Shown piece after piece: positions 1 to 9,122 of a stretch of DNA of 32,300 nucleotides. Position numbers and translations under genes: made by a program. Positions within the stretch are counted from its first letter, which is position 1; each line of letters begins with the position of its first letter. Location of the stretch: positions 1 to 32,300 of the forward strand of contig JAFGOQ010000104.1 in assembly GCA_016926405.1 (NCBI GenBank), read 5' to 3'. The stretch is from Bacteroidales bacterium (GTDB taxonomy: Bacteria; Bacteroidota; Bacteroidia; Bacteroidales; UBA6680). Below the pieces are notes generated by a model that was not told the DNA's origin, made no database searches, and saw only the letters and a list, made by a program, of their open reading frames with translations.

Positions 1-1
1 A

Positions 2-43
2 ACGTTATATATTGCGTTGTTAAATAATAGAAACCAAAAATAA
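2..43 (+). CDS. Possible 3' end of ubiE/menG methyltransferase (partial)
   Basis: Reading from base 2, a short open frame runs off the left edge and ends with TAA at 41-43; its last residues read T-L-Y-I-A-L-L-N-N-R-N-Q-K. The T-L-Y-I-A stretch resembles the extreme C-terminus of UbiE/MenG quinone methyltransferases, and from memory this gene often precedes porT in Bacteroidota. Only 13 codons are visible, so identity is a guess from context. Another frame (stop at 25-27) is equally open over so short a stretch. The gap to the porT start is 5 nt, consistent with an operon. Confidence 0.3.
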   Translation, partial: TLYIALLNNRNQK

Positions 44-48
44 CAACT

Positions 49-783
49 TTGAAAAAGACAATACTTGTTTTAGCCATTCTTTTGCTTTCGTGTTCATTGT
101 TTGGACAACGAGAAATACCTCAGTTTAAACCTAATTACGAGACAAAAAAAAGTTTGCATTTTGGTTTTACTTTAGGGTTAAATACAGTTGGTTTTAACTT
201 CAAGCGTAATGCTTCCGATGTAAAAATATTTGCAGATATGCCAAGTAATCCTGCTGGTTTTCATGTTGGTATTGTTACCGATTTGCGGTTAATGAAAGGT
301 GTTAGTTTGCGATTTTTACCAACAGTATCGTTTATTGAGCGAAGAGTTGTTTTTTATGATCAGAAAAATGAAATTTATGTTAACGACGCTAATAAGGTAA
401 GTGCCGATATGAAATTTGAGTCGACTTTTCTTGAGTTTCCTCTTCTGATAAAATATAAAGGACGACGCATAAATAACTATTTGCCATACGTTGTTTTTGG
501 TGCTGTTCCTATGCTCGATTTGGCTGCTTATAAAGAGTTAAATCGTGACGAAGGTATTTATCTTCGTCTGAAAAACTTTGATTTAGGTTACGATATTGGC
601 GTTGGTATAGATTATTTTTTGCCATATTTTAAATTCTCTACTGAGTTGAAATTTTATGGTGGCTTAATGAATATATTGTCTGATGATGTAATTACCGACC
701 CAGATGTTAATACAGAGGTATTTGTTGATGCAATTCAGCGAATGTCGACATACGGTTTTAAATTGTCTTTCCATTTCGAATAG
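49..783 (+). CDS. porT: PorT family outer-membrane beta-barrel protein (type IX secretion)
   Basis: A 244-residue protein with a signal peptide (two lysines, hydrophobic core, probable cleavage after G-Q near residue 20). The rest is beta-rich with alternating aromatic and hydrophobic residues, as in eight-stranded outer-membrane barrels. Length, the G-F-T-L-G-L-N-T start of the barrel and the E-F-P-L-L-I-K-Y strand fit the PorT family, which is needed for type IX secretion of gingipains and gliding adhesins in other Bacteroidota. The start is TTG at 49-51; the frame has a stop at 28-30 and no ATG in between, so TTG is the only reasonable start. No Shine-Dalgarno is visible. Other PorT-like barrels of unknown role look similar, so the secretion role is inferred from family and length. 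Confidence 0.75.
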   Translation: MKKTILVLAILLLSCSLFGQREIPQFKPNYETKKSLHFGFTLGLNTVGFNFKRNASDVKIFADMPSNPAGFHVGIVTDLRLMKGVSLRFLPTVSFIERRVVFYDQKNEIYVNDANKVSADMKFESTFLEFPLLIKYKGRRINNYLPYVVFGAVPMLDLAAYKELNRDEGIYLRLKNFDLGYDIGVGIDYFLPYFKFSTELKFYGGLMNILSDDVITDPDVNTEVFVDAIQRMSTYGFKLSFHFE

Positions 784-810
784 ATTATTTCTCCTTTAAA
801 AATATAAAAT

Positions 811-2352
811 ATGCAAAAGGACTTAAATTTAGTTCTTACACCTAGAGAGGCTGCTACCGAAGAGCTTTATAAGGGGATTATATGTAATAAACTTAGTGTT
901 AAACCATCTGATGTAAAGAGTATTCGTATACTTCGTAAGAGTATCGATGCTCGTAAGCGACAGGTGAAAATAAATATGGCTGTTCGAGTTTTTGTAAACG
1001 AAGAGCCGCCTTTGTTAGAGAGTACATTTATTGAATATCAGAATGTATCCGACAAGCCTGCTGTAATAGTTGTTGGTGCTGGCCCTGCTGGGTTGTTTGC
1101 TGCTTTACGTCTTATAGAGCTTGGATATAAGCCAATATTATTTGAACGTGGTAAAAATGTATCTGATCGTAAACGCGATTTAGCACAGCTAAACAGAAAT
1201 CATATTCTAGATGAGAATTCTAATTATGCTTTTGGAGAGGGTGGTGCAGGCGCTTTTTCAGATGGTAAACTATATACGCGTTCTAAAAAACGTGGCGATG
1301 TAGATCGTATACTTAATATTTTTGTTCAACATGGTGCTTCACAAGAGATTACTTATGAGGCTCATCCACATATTGGAACAGACAAGCTTCCTACAATAAT
1401 TGCTAATATTAGAAACACCATTATCAACAGTGGAGGCGAGGTTCATTTTTCATCGAAAGTAACATCGTTAATAATTGATAATAATGAATGTAAAGGTGTA
1501 GTTATTGATAATAATAAAGAGCATTTTGGGAAAGCAGTAATTTTAGCGACAGGTCATTCTGCTCGCGATGTTTATTATTTCCTTAATGAAGCCAATGTTA
1601 CCTTAGAATTTAAAAACTTTGCAATGGGAGTGAGGGTAGAGCATCCTCAGTTGCTTATTGATTCAATTCAATATCATTCTAAGAATCGTGGACCTTATTT
1701 GCCAGCTGCTGCGTATTCATTAGTATCGCAGATTGATGGCCGTGGTGTTTACTCGTTTTGTATGTGTCCTGGTGGATTTATTGTTCCTGCTTCAACTAAT
1801 CAGAATGAAATGGTTGTTAACGGAATGTCGCCATCGCATCGTGGCAGCCCATACGCTAATTCGGGAATTGCCGTTGAGATAAAAAAAGAGGATGTTGCAC
1901 AATTTTCAGAATATGGAGAGTTGGCTGGATTAAAATATCAACAATATTTTGAGGAGTTGGCGTTTGAAAATGGAGGCGAAAAGTTTACCGCACCTGCACA
2001 ATGTCTTAAAGATTTTGTTGAATCGAAGAAATCGTCTTCTATTCCTGATAATTCATATTTCCCTGGGGTGAAGAGTTCCAATTTTGCAGAATGGATGCCA
2101 AAATTTATTTTAAAATCTTTGCAGAAAGGATTTGTGAGTTTCGATGCTAAAATGAAAGGATTCATTACTAATCAGGCTGTAATTTTGGGTGTTGAGTCGC
2201 GTACCTCTTCTCCTGTTCGGATTCCAAGAAATAAAGATAATTATCAACATATTGTTATAAAGAATCTTTATCCCTGTGGTGAAGGTGCTGGTTATGCAGG
2301 AGGAATAGTATCTGCAGCTATGGATGGTGAAATTTGTGTAAATAATTTGTAA
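811..2352 (+). CDS. NAD(P)/FAD-dependent oxidoreductase (COG2509-type)
   Basis: A 513-residue flavoprotein. Residues 1-80 form a small alpha/beta domain rich in basic residues, typical of the COG2509 group. The dinucleotide-binding Rossmann motif V-V-G-A-G-P-A-G-L lies at 87-95, ending in an acidic residue at the second strand (F-E-R-G, 111-114). A second glycine-rich FAD segment, G-E-G-G-A-G-A-F-S-D-G, is at 142-152, and the C-terminal FAD contact G-E-G-A-G-Y-A-G-G-I is at 490-499. The protein is soluble with no signal peptide. Substrate and physiological role of this widespread family are not established, so no reaction is assigned. It starts 27 nt after the porT stop and could share its transcript. 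Confidence 0.85.
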   Translation: MQKDLNLVLTPREAATEELYKGIICNKLSVKPSDVKSIRILRKSIDARKRQVKINMAVRVFVNEEPPLLESTFIEYQNVSDKPAVIVVGAGPAGLFAALRLIELGYKPILFERGKNVSDRKRDLAQLNRNHILDENSNYAFGEGGAGAFSDGKLYTRSKKRGDVDRILNIFVQHGASQEITYEAHPHIGTDKLPTIIANIRNTIINSGGEVHFSSKVTSLIIDNNECKGVVIDNNKEHFGKAVILATGHSARDVYYFLNEANVTLEFKNFAMGVRVEHPQLLIDSIQYHSKNRGPYLPAAAYSLVSQIDGRGVYSFCMCPGGFIVPASTNQNEMVVNGMSPSHRGSPYANSGIAVEIKKEDVAQFSEYGELAGLKYQQYFEELAFENGGEKFTAPAQCLKDFVESKKSSSIPDNSYFPGVKSSNFAEWMPKFILKSLQKGFVSFDAKMKGFITNQAVILGVESRTSSPVRIPRNKDNYQHIVIKNLYPCGEGAGYAGGIVSAAMDGEICVNNL

Positions 2353-2382
2353 GATCTTGTTAATGTTATTGGTTAATTGGTT

Positions 2383-2390
2383 TATATTTG
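2383..2390 (+). promoter_or_regulatory. Probable -7 box upstream of the GAF/PAS sensor
   Basis: TATATTTG matches the Bacteroidota -7 consensus TAnnTTTG, 37 nt upstream of the sensor start. No TTTG stands 19 bp upstream; the nearest is CTTG at 2356-2359 (23 bp), so the -33 box is weak. Confidence 0.4.
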
Positions 2391-2427
2391 GACGCTATTT
2401 ATTGATTAATTAACCATTTACATTTTA

Positions 2428-4281
2428 ATGAAATTAACTTTTAATTTGGCTGACTTTTTTAGAAACAGAAAGGTTAGCGTAAGTGCTATTATTGTTTTTG
2501 CAATAATTCAGATATCTATAGTTGGTATTGTTGCACTTACGATTTCTTCATTGCAATCAGATAGAATTGAAAAAAGTACAGATGAGGTTATTGACCATCA
2601 TTTTCAGTTAGTAAAGAATCTTATTAATGTTGTAGAAGGTGAAACAGGAAATGGTTTTACTGACAGAGATCATGATATGTTGAAAACAGCATTATCGATA
2701 GAGGTTTTTTCTAATACAGGTACTACTTCGTTAGTGTCGTCATCAGGAGAAGTGCTTATTGATAATGTTATTGAAGGTTCATCTCAGTTTGGCTCTATCG
2801 AGCACACGAAAAGGCTTAATGATCGATTTGGAAAGTTTAATTATTCAGATGGAACAAATAATGTTGAGTATTTTGAGTATGTTCCTGTATATGATGCTTT
2901 TCTAGTTGTTAAATTTGATAGTAAAGCTCTTTATGCTGATTTGCAACAAAACAAGCTTATTATTATTGCATTAGCATTGATTATGTTGCTCTTTTCAATG
3001 ATTTTTTTGTACCGCCTTTCATTAGCTTTACTAAAACCATTAAGTGATTTTAATTTTAAAATGGTTGAAATTGCTAAAGGTAAAATTGTTGATAAGTCGC
3101 AGTATTTGTATAGTAATGAATTTGGAGAGGTTTCAGCTTCTTTAAATAAAGTAATAGATGGAATTACTAACAATGCTAATTTTGCTGAAGAATTATCAAA
3201 TCACAATTACACATCTGAATTTTATACTCTTAGTGAAGACGATGTTCTTGGGAATTCTTTAGTAAAAATGCGTGATAGTTTGATAAAGGCAGAAGAAGCA
3301 GAGAAGAAAAATAAAGAGATTGAGCAGCGTCGCGATTGGATAAATACAGGAATTGCTAAGTTTAGTGATATTCTTCGTGAGAATTTATCCCAGAAAGAGC
3401 TTGGTTATAAGATTGTAAGTAATTTGGTTGAGTATATCGGTGCTAACCAAGGAGGAATGTTTATTTATGACGATTCTGATAAAGATAATATTGTATTAAA
3501 CTTAGAGTCGTCATACGCATATTCTCGTCGTAAATTTTTAGAAAAACAGATTTTTATTGGCGAAGGGTTGGTTGGTACTTGCGCTCTTGAAAAAGAGACT
3601 ATTTACTTAACCGAGATACCTGAAAATTATGCAAATATTACTTCCGGATTGGGTGATTCTGCTCCGAGTAGTATTGTTATTATTCCGTTATTGGTTGAGA
3701 AGGATCTTTTTGGAATTATGGAGTTAGCATCGTTGAGAGAGTTTCAAGATTTCGAGATTGAGTTTATGGAAAAACTTGCCGAAAGTATTGCTGTTACAAT
3801 GGCTAATGTAAAAAGGAATGATGTTACTCAGCAATTATTAGAGCAGTCAAAAATACAATCGGAAGAACTTGCTGCCCAAGAAGAAGAGATGCGTCAGAAT
3901 ATGGAAGAACTTCAGGCAACTCAAGAAGAGTCTTATAGAAAAGAGACTGAGGTTAATAGTATTTTAGATAGTATTAATAAGGCTGTAAGTGTTGTAAAAC
4001 TCGACGATAGAGGAGATATAGTTTCTATTAATGATAATTATATTAGAACATTAAATTCCCAAGAAGAGACATTTAAAGGAATGCATTACTCAAGTGTAGT
4101 AAGACCTGCCAACGGATCAATTAATAATAACGATTTGTGGGAAGAGATGCAAAAGGGAATTCTCGTTACTCGAGACGAAATTGTTATAGCTAACAATATT
4201 AATGCTCCTGTAAAGTCTACTTATTCGCCAGTTATGGATGTGAACAATGAATTAGAAAATGTTTTAATTATAGTTCAATAA
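2428..4281 (+). CDS. Membrane sensor protein: extracytoplasmic domain, HAMP, GAF, coiled coil, PAS
   Basis: A 617-residue inner-membrane sensor. TM1 spans about 18-42 and TM2 about 176-201, enclosing a 130-residue extracytoplasmic region with the S-S-G-E-V-L-I-D pattern of Cache-like sensor domains (about 90-165). A HAMP linker follows (about 200-250), then a GAF domain (about 308-460, with the G-E-G-L-V-G motif at 378-383). A strongly charged coiled coil repeating E-E-E-M-R-Q-N-M-E-E-L-Q runs about 465-505, and a PAS-like domain (about 512-617) reaches the last residue. No kinase, cyclase, GGDEF or methyl-accepting domain follows, so any output must come from a partner or from dimer rearrangement. 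It is convergent with the methyltransferase gene, with only 4 nt between the stops. Confidence 0.8.
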   Translation: MKLTFNLADFFRNRKVSVSAIIVFAIIQISIVGIVALTISSLQSDRIEKSTDEVIDHHFQLVKNLINVVEGETGNGFTDRDHDMLKTALSIEVFSNTGTTSLVSSSGEVLIDNVIEGSSQFGSIEHTKRLNDRFGKFNYSDGTNNVEYFEYVPVYDAFLVVKFDSKALYADLQQNKLIIIALALIMLLFSMIFLYRLSLALLKPLSDFNFKMVEIAKGKIVDKSQYLYSNEFGEVSASLNKVIDGITNNANFAEELSNHNYTSEFYTLSEDDVLGNSLVKMRDSLIKAEEAEKKNKEIEQRRDWINTGIAKFSDILRENLSQKELGYKIVSNLVEYIGANQGGMFIYDDSDKDNIVLNLESSYAYSRRKFLEKQIFIGEGLVGTCALEKETIYLTEIPENYANITSGLGDSAPSSIVIIPLLVEKDLFGIMELASLREFQDFEIEFMEKLAESIAVTMANVKRNDVTQQLLEQSKIQSEELAAQEEEMRQNMEELQATQEESYRKETEVNSILDSINKAVSVVKLDDRGDIVSINDNYIRTLNSQEETFKGMHYSSVVRPANGSINNNDLWEEMQKGILVTRDEIVIANNINAPVKSTYSPVMDVNNELENVLIIVQ

Positions 4282-4285
4282 TATA

Positions 4286-5059
4286 TTAAAAGGAAGAATT
4301 CTTTTTAAATTCAGAACATATTATGCCGGTCGCTATCCCCACGTTTAGCGACTCGCTTTTTTCTTGGTTAGTTGAAAAAGATGGAATTAAAAGTTTATCA
4401 GAGACTAATTTCTCTATTTCGGTACTAATTCCATTTCCTTCATTTCCCATAATTATTAATCCTCTGTTTAATAGCTTTTTTGTATAGATATTTTCCCCAT
4501 CCAGGAAAGTACCATACACTGGATTATTGGTCGACTCTAAGTAATTGGGAATAAAATCTAATAGATCAGTGTAAAAAACATTTACCCTTGTTATTGCTCC
4601 CATTGTTGCTTGTACAACTTTTGGATTATATATATCGGCAGTCTCTTTTGAGCAAATAATATTTTTTATACCAAACCAGTCGGCTATTCTAATAATAGTT
4701 CCCATATTACCTGGGTCTTGCACTGTATCAAGACACAACGATAATTCGTTTTTTAGATTATCGATGGAAAGATTGTTTTCTGTTTGATAGAAAATACCCA
4801 CAACTTTGTTAGGCGTTTGTACAAAACTTATTTTTTTTAACTCGTCGTAGGTTACAATTTCTACTTTCGAAAGTATTTCTCTGTTAAATTCGTTTAATAG
4901 AAAATCTTTTGTGCAAAAAATCCATAGCGGATTACTACTTTTGTATAAGAGTAATTCTCTAACAAGTTTTTCACCTTCGGCAACATACAGATTATGTTTG
5001 TTTCTGTGCTTTTTAGTTGCTAAGGAATTGATTATTTTGATTTGATTTATACTTGGCAT
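4286..5059 (-). CDS. SpoU/TrmH family RNA 2'-O-methyltransferase
   Basis: About 257 residues. It transfers a methyl group from S-adenosylmethionine to a ribose 2'-OH of tRNA or rRNA; the target nucleotide cannot be read from sequence. The N-terminal 100 residues are the substrate-binding domain (K-K-H-R-x-K-H near the start and A-E-G-E-K-L-V, as in RlmB/TsnR-like proteins). The three SPOUT knot motifs follow: motif 1 Q-D-P-G-N-M-G-T-I-I-R with its Asn and Arg, motif 2 I-M-G-N-E-G-N-G-I-S, and motif 3 S-E-S-L-N-V-G-I-A-T. The start at ATG 5059 is preferred over TTG at 5083 because the latter overlaps a probable -7 box (5081-5088, minus strand) and adds eight residues not typical of the family. 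Confidence 0.85.
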   Translation of the reverse strand: MPSINQIKIINSLATKKHRNKHNLYVAEGEKLVRELLLYKSSNPLWIFCTKDFLLNEFNREILSKVEIVTYDELKKISFVQTPNKVVGIFYQTENNLSIDNLKNELSLCLDTVQDPGNMGTIIRIADWFGIKNIICSKETADIYNPKVVQATMGAITRVNVFYTDLLDFIPNYLESTNNPVYGTFLDGENIYTKKLLNRGLIIMGNEGNGISTEIEKLVSDKLLIPSFSTNQEKSESLNVGIATGIICSEFKKNSSF

Positions 5060-5080
5060 TTTATAAGTTGTAATAGATTG

Positions 5081-5110
5081 CAAAGTTATAGGATATTATT
5101 TTTATTAAAA
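5081..5110 (-). promoter_or_regulatory. Probable promoter of the RNA methyltransferase gene
   Basis: On the minus strand TAACTTTG (5088 to 5081) fits TAnnTTTG, 21 nt upstream of the ATG at 5059. A T-rich TTTT at 5110-5107 stands about 18 bp upstream as a weak -33 box. The region also separates the divergent methyltransferase and TamL-like genes. Confidence 0.4.
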
Positions 5111-5141
5111 GACTATTGTTCATTTATTTTTATTTAACGAA

Positions 5142-7472
5142 TTGAGAAATTATCATACATACATAAAATGCAGCTTCATTCTGTTTCTTTTAATTTTGAT
5201 TTCGTGTTCTCCTGTCAGAAAACTTGATGATAATCAAGTCTTCTTAAGAAGAAACAGTATTGTAATTGATAAAACTGATATCGATAAATCTAGCATAAAG
5301 TCTTTTGTAAGACCTAAAGCAAACAAACGATTTTTAGGTTTTAAGTTTCATCTTTTTCTATATAATTTGTCAGGCAAAAGCGATAATGGCTTTAACCGAT
5401 GGCTTCGTAAAATTGGAGAAGCACCTGTTGTTATAGATAAAAATGTTGTAGACAAAAGTACTCGCCAAGTAAAAGCTTTTTTATTTAAAAAGGGATATTT
5501 TGATGCTGAAGTTACAGATTCTGTTTATGTTAAAAATAGAAAAGGCGTTGTTAATTATGTTATTAAGCCCAATATTCCTTATCGTTTAAATAGAATTGAT
5601 TATGAGATCTTAGATCCCCAGATTAGGGATTTTATTTTGTCTGATAGTTCTAGCTTCTTACTTTCAAAAGGTGATATTTTTGACGAAGATCTTTTATTAG
5701 AGCAGATGGAACTAATGGAGAACAAGATGCAGAATAATGGATATCATCTATTTAATAAGAATAATATTTCTATTAGTGCCGATACTACAATTGGAAACAG
5801 GTCTGTTAATCTTAAATTATTGGTTTCTAATCCAATTAATATTCAACTTGATGGTAGTCAAGTAATAGGTAAGCATAGAAAATATAAGATAGGAGGTGTT
5901 AATTTCTTTGTTGGTTATGAGCCTTCTAAAGCTTTAGTCGACAGTACTTATTTTGACGATTTTAAAGAGATTTCTTATTCAGATATATCATATTTTTGGA
6001 TTAATACTAAAAAATTACCTGTAAATAAAAAGATCTTAGAGCAGACCATTTTCTTTGAAAAAGGAGATTTTTATTCTGAGCAGAATGTCGAGAAAAGTCA
6101 TAATGCAATTCAACGATTGGGTATTTTTAAATATGTAAATATTGAATTTTCAGATGCGTCTGAAACAATGGGTGTATTACAAAACGATAAAGAGAAGTAT
6201 GGTGCCTTAGTATGTAATATTTACCTTACTTTAAAAAAACCAATATCGTTTAGAGCCGAGATGGAAGGGACTAATTCTGACGGAGAATTTGGTATGGCTG
6301 GAAGTTTTAGTTTTAAGCATCGAAATATTTTTAGGGGTGCCGATCTTTTAAATTTAAAGTTCCGTGGTGCTTTCGAAGGAGTTAAGGATATTGGCTCGGT
6401 TGGTTTTAGCAATGCCCTAGAGCTTGGTGGTGAACTCTCATTAATTACTTCAAGACTTTTGATGCCTGGAAATACAATGAAATTTATTAGACGATATAGT
6501 CCTAAAACAAAAATCTCTAGTTCTTATTATTATCAGCGTCGCCCAAGTTATACTCGTTCTGTTTCTAATTTAGCATTTGGATATATGTGGTCACCATCTA
6601 AATATGTGTCTCACTCATTTAATCCTATAGAGTATTATAAGGTTGGTATTTTTAATACTACCGAAGAGTTTTCAGCTGTTTTAAGTCAGCAGCCATATTT
6701 GGCAAGTAGTTATATTCCTCACTCTATTACTTTAACTAGTTACTCTTTTTTGTATAACAATCAGGATTTACAAAAACGATCATCGTCAACATTTTTTCAC
6801 TTTAATTTAGAGATTGCTGGTAATATTCTTACAGGTATTAATAGTATGTTTAACAGTGAGAAAGTCGATGGTAAGTATACTCTTTTCGGAACTCAATATT
6901 CGCAGTATATTAAGAGTGATATCGATTTAAGGCGAATTGTTTCTATTGACGATAACAATTCAATTGCAACTCGATTATTTGTTGGAGTGGGATATCCTTT
7001 CCAAAATTCAGAGACGTTACCTTTCGAGAAGAGATATTTTGGAGGAGGATCGCAAGGAGTTCGTGGGTGGCAAGTTAGAACACTTGGTCCAGGATCGTTT
7101 TCGTTTGATGAGTCGATAAAATATCCAGACCAAACCGCCGATATTAAGTTAGAAATGAATTTAGAGTATCGTTATAAAATATTTAAAATGTTAGAAGGAG
7201 CTTTTTTTGTTGACATGGGTAATATTTGGGATATTAAAGAAGTTGATGAGCGTCCAGGTGCAGTCTTTAAATTTGACAACTTTTATAACGATATTGCTGT
7301 TTCGTCAGGTGTAGGTCTTAGATTAAATCTTAATTTATTTATTATTAGAACCGATTTTGGATTTAAATTACGCGATCCTGCTGCCAAAACTTCTTCTAAG
7401 TGGATACTAAAGGAACGAAGTTTTGGTTATGACGATTGGGCATTTCATTTTGGAATAGGATATCCGTTTTAG
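5142..7472 (+). CDS. BamA/TamA family outer-membrane assembly lipoprotein (TamL-like)
   Basis: A 776-residue Omp85-superfamily protein. The N-terminus is a lipoprotein signal: basic/polar start, hydrophobic stretch F-I-L-F-L-L-I-L, and lipobox L-I-S-C with Cys22 as the probable acylation site. Residues about 30-370 have the alternating pattern of POTRA repeats; from about 370 the sequence is an outer-membrane barrel with the typical R-Y-F-G-G-G-S-Q-G-V-R-G-W segment (bacterial surface antigen family, lid-loop R-G-W). It ends in aromatic Phe. A lipid-anchored TamA relative is known in Bacteroidota as TamL, usually thought to work with TamB in delivering outer-membrane proteins. No tamB is adjacent here. 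The start is TTG at 5142; no ATG is in frame upstream before a stop or close downstream. Confidence 0.8.
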   Translation: MRNYHTYIKCSFILFLLILISCSPVRKLDDNQVFLRRNSIVIDKTDIDKSSIKSFVRPKANKRFLGFKFHLFLYNLSGKSDNGFNRWLRKIGEAPVVIDKNVVDKSTRQVKAFLFKKGYFDAEVTDSVYVKNRKGVVNYVIKPNIPYRLNRIDYEILDPQIRDFILSDSSSFLLSKGDIFDEDLLLEQMELMENKMQNNGYHLFNKNNISISADTTIGNRSVNLKLLVSNPINIQLDGSQVIGKHRKYKIGGVNFFVGYEPSKALVDSTYFDDFKEISYSDISYFWINTKKLPVNKKILEQTIFFEKGDFYSEQNVEKSHNAIQRLGIFKYVNIEFSDASETMGVLQNDKEKYGALVCNIYLTLKKPISFRAEMEGTNSDGEFGMAGSFSFKHRNIFRGADLLNLKFRGAFEGVKDIGSVGFSNALELGGELSLITSRLLMPGNTMKFIRRYSPKTKISSSYYYQRRPSYTRSVSNLAFGYMWSPSKYVSHSFNPIEYYKVGIFNTTEEFSAVLSQQPYLASSYIPHSITLTSYSFLYNNQDLQKRSSSTFFHFNLEIAGNILTGINSMFNSEKVDGKYTLFGTQYSQYIKSDIDLRRIVSIDDNNSIATRLFVGVGYPFQNSETLPFEKRYFGGGSQGVRGWQVRTLGPGSFSFDESIKYPDQTADIKLEMNLEYRYKIFKMLEGAFFVDMGNIWDIKEVDERPGAVFKFDNFYNDIAVSSGVGLRLNLNLFIIRTDFGFKLRDPAAKTSSKWILKERSFGYDDWAFHFGIGYPF

Positions 7473-7508
7473 TTGATAAAACAATTATAGTTTTCGGATA
7501 AATATTCC

Positions 7509-7516
7509 TAAATTTG
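7509..7516 (+). promoter_or_regulatory. Probable -7 box of the aldolase gene
   Basis: TAAATTTG fits the Bacteroidota TAnnTTTG box, 35 nt upstream of the aldolase ATG. No clear TTTG lies at the expected 19-bp distance, so this rests on the -7 box alone. Confidence 0.4.
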
Positions 7517-7551
7517 TTGAACAAAATCTTGAACATTTAATATTTCAAATT

Positions 7552-8610
7552 ATGTCGTACAATAAAATAGTAGAATTGCTTGGTAAAGATGCCGAGTATT
7601 TGTTAAATCACAAATGTTCTACAATCGATAAGTCTTTAATTCATTTACCTGGTGTAGATTTTAACGATAGAATCGTTTCACAATCTAATCGCTCTATTCA
7701 GGTAATGAAGAGTATGCAAGAGCTTTTTGATAATGGTAGATTAGCAGGTTCTGGTTATATGTCTATATTGCCTGTTGATCAAGGTATTGAGCATTCAGCA
7801 GGAGCCTCTTTTGCGCCAAACCCTATTTATTTTGATCCAGAGAACATTATTAAGTTAGCTATTGAAGGCGGTTGTAATGCGGTTGCTTCAACTTTTGGAG
7901 TTTTGGCTTCTTGCTCTAGAAAGTACGCACATAAAATCCCTTTTATTGTGAAACTTAACCATAATGAGCTTCTTACTTACCCTAATAAGTTTGAACAAAT
8001 TATGTTTGGTTCGGTTGAAGAAGCTTGGAACCTTGGAGCTACTGCTGTAGGAGCTACTATTTATTTTGGTTCTGAAGATTCAAATCGTCAAATAATTGAG
8101 GTTGCTCAAGCTTTCGAGAGAGCCCACGAACTTGGAATGGCTACTATTTTATGGTGTTACCTACGTAATAACTCTTTTGTTAAAGATGGTATTGATTATC
8201 ATGTTGCTACCGATATTACATCTCAAGCAAATCATCTTGGAGTTACTATTCAGGCCGATATTATTAAGCAAAAAATGCCAGAATTAAACGGCGGATATAA
8301 TGCTATTAACTTTGGAAAGACACATAAGAAGGTTTATACAGATTTAACAACTGATCACCCTATCGATTTAACTCGTTATCAAATTGCTAACTGTTATATG
8401 GGACGTCAGGGTTTAATTAACTCTGGTGGTGCTTCTAATGGAGCTTCAGATTTATCTGATGCAATTATGACTGCTGTTGTTAATAAGCGTGCTGGTGGAA
8501 TGGGACTTATTTCGGGTAGAAAAGCTTTCCAACGTCCGATGAATGAAGGAGTAGAATTGCTTAATTCTATTCAGGATGTATATCTTGAAGATAAAATTGA
8601 TATTGCATAA
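7552..8610 (+). CDS. fbaB: Class I fructose-bisphosphate aldolase (DhnA/FbaB type)
   Basis: A 352-residue cytosolic enzyme cleaving fructose 1,6-bisphosphate into glyceraldehyde 3-phosphate and dihydroxyacetone phosphate in glycolysis and the reverse in gluconeogenesis. Family signatures are V-D-Q-G-I-E-H-S in the first barrel strand, [20 protein letters not shown] (a lysine-rich segment where the Schiff-base lysine of FbaB-type enzymes is expected; I did not confirm which lysine), and the phosphate-binding end I-N-S-G-G-A-S plus [12 protein letters not shown]. Length matches the bacterial FbaB group, unrelated in sequence to zinc-dependent class II enzymes. It is monocistronic: its own -7 box lies upstream and a strong terminator downstream. 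Confidence 0.93.
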   Translation: MSYNKIVELLGKDAEYLLNHKCSTIDKSLIHLPGVDFNDRIVSQSNRSIQVMKSMQELFDNGRLAGSGYMSILPVDQGIEHSAGASFAPNPIYFDPENIIKLAIEGGCNAVASTFGVLASCSRKYAHKIPFIVKLNHNELLTYPNKFEQIMFGSVEEAWNLGATAVGATIYFGSEDSNRQIIEVAQAFERAHELGMATILWCYLRNNSFVKDGIDYHVATDITSQANHLGVTIQADIIKQKMPELNGGYNAINFGKTHKKVYTDLTTDHPIDLTRYQIANCYMGRQGLINSGGASNGASDLSDAIMTAVVNKRAGGMGLISGRKAFQRPMNEGVELLNSIQDVYLEDKIDIA

Positions 8611-8631
8611 ATTAGATTTAAATTATTTTTT

Positions 8632-8663
8632 AAACCGCTCCTTGAAAAAGGAGCGGTTTTTTT
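8632..8663 (+). terminator. Rho-independent terminator after fbaB
   Basis: A perfect 10-bp stem (8632-8641 with 8650-8659, AAACCGCTCC/GGAGCGGTTT), an 8-nt loop and an uninterrupted T-run through 8663. It begins 22 nt after the aldolase stop. Confidence 0.9.
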
Positions 8664-9122
8664 ATATCTATTCTTTTAGCTATGTCATCTATAAATTCAT
8701 AAACCATACATCTTAACCCTATAATAGTTTAAGTTTGGTGTTTTATTTATTTAACAATTAATCGCGCTTTACCATTTCTTAGCACTTCGAGAGAATTTAC
8801 ACAGCCTTTAAATTAAAAGAACAAAAAAGCCCATCTCAATTTATGACATGGCTTTTATAAGTTACCCCCCCTTCAGGAGTACCCCCCTCACGTAAAATAC
8901 TCTTTTTTTGTATGTTTCATAAAGCATAATTTTCACAAATGATATTAGTAAAAATTAAAAGGTTATACATTATTCGATGTTAGTGCCTTTACTTTTATCT
9001 TCTTATGATTCTTGGTTAAAACTAATTTATTTGCAATATTGCTTTTTTGTTATTACAATTTAGAATTAAATTAGTCTGTTTTAGATTAGTTTGTTATTAA
9101 ATACCCTAAAAACCCTTGTAGT
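8664..9122. other. Gene-free stretch between fbaB and the symporter gene
   Basis: No credible gene is seen on either strand. It holds a hairpin at 8825-8856 (AAAAGCC, bulged C, AT paired with ATGGCTTTT, 13-nt loop) that read on the minus strand is followed by six T, so it could be a minus-strand terminator without a gene in front. Two C-tracts of seven and six (8864-8870 and 8882-8887) flank CTTCAGGAGTA-like sequence. A minus-strand frame at 8752-8838 ends in N-G-K-A-R-L-I-V-K but has only about 20 codons. No consensus promoter for the downstream symporter was found. Confidence 0.5.

Noticed and set aside
5060-5083. Longer N-terminus of the RNA methyltransferase from TTG
   Set aside because: The TTG overlaps the probable -7 box, so it would lie upstream of the transcript; ATG at 5059 gives the family's normal start.
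8752-8838. Minus-strand C-terminal gene remnant (ending N-G-K-A-R-L-I-V-K)
   Set aside because: The frame spans only about 20 codons after a stop and continues into nothing recognizable; too short to call a pseudogene.
8862-8890. G-quadruplex formed by the two C-tracts on the opposite strand
   Set aside because: Only two long G-tracts are present on the minus strand; an intramolecular quadruplex would need them split into four with very short loops, which is weak.
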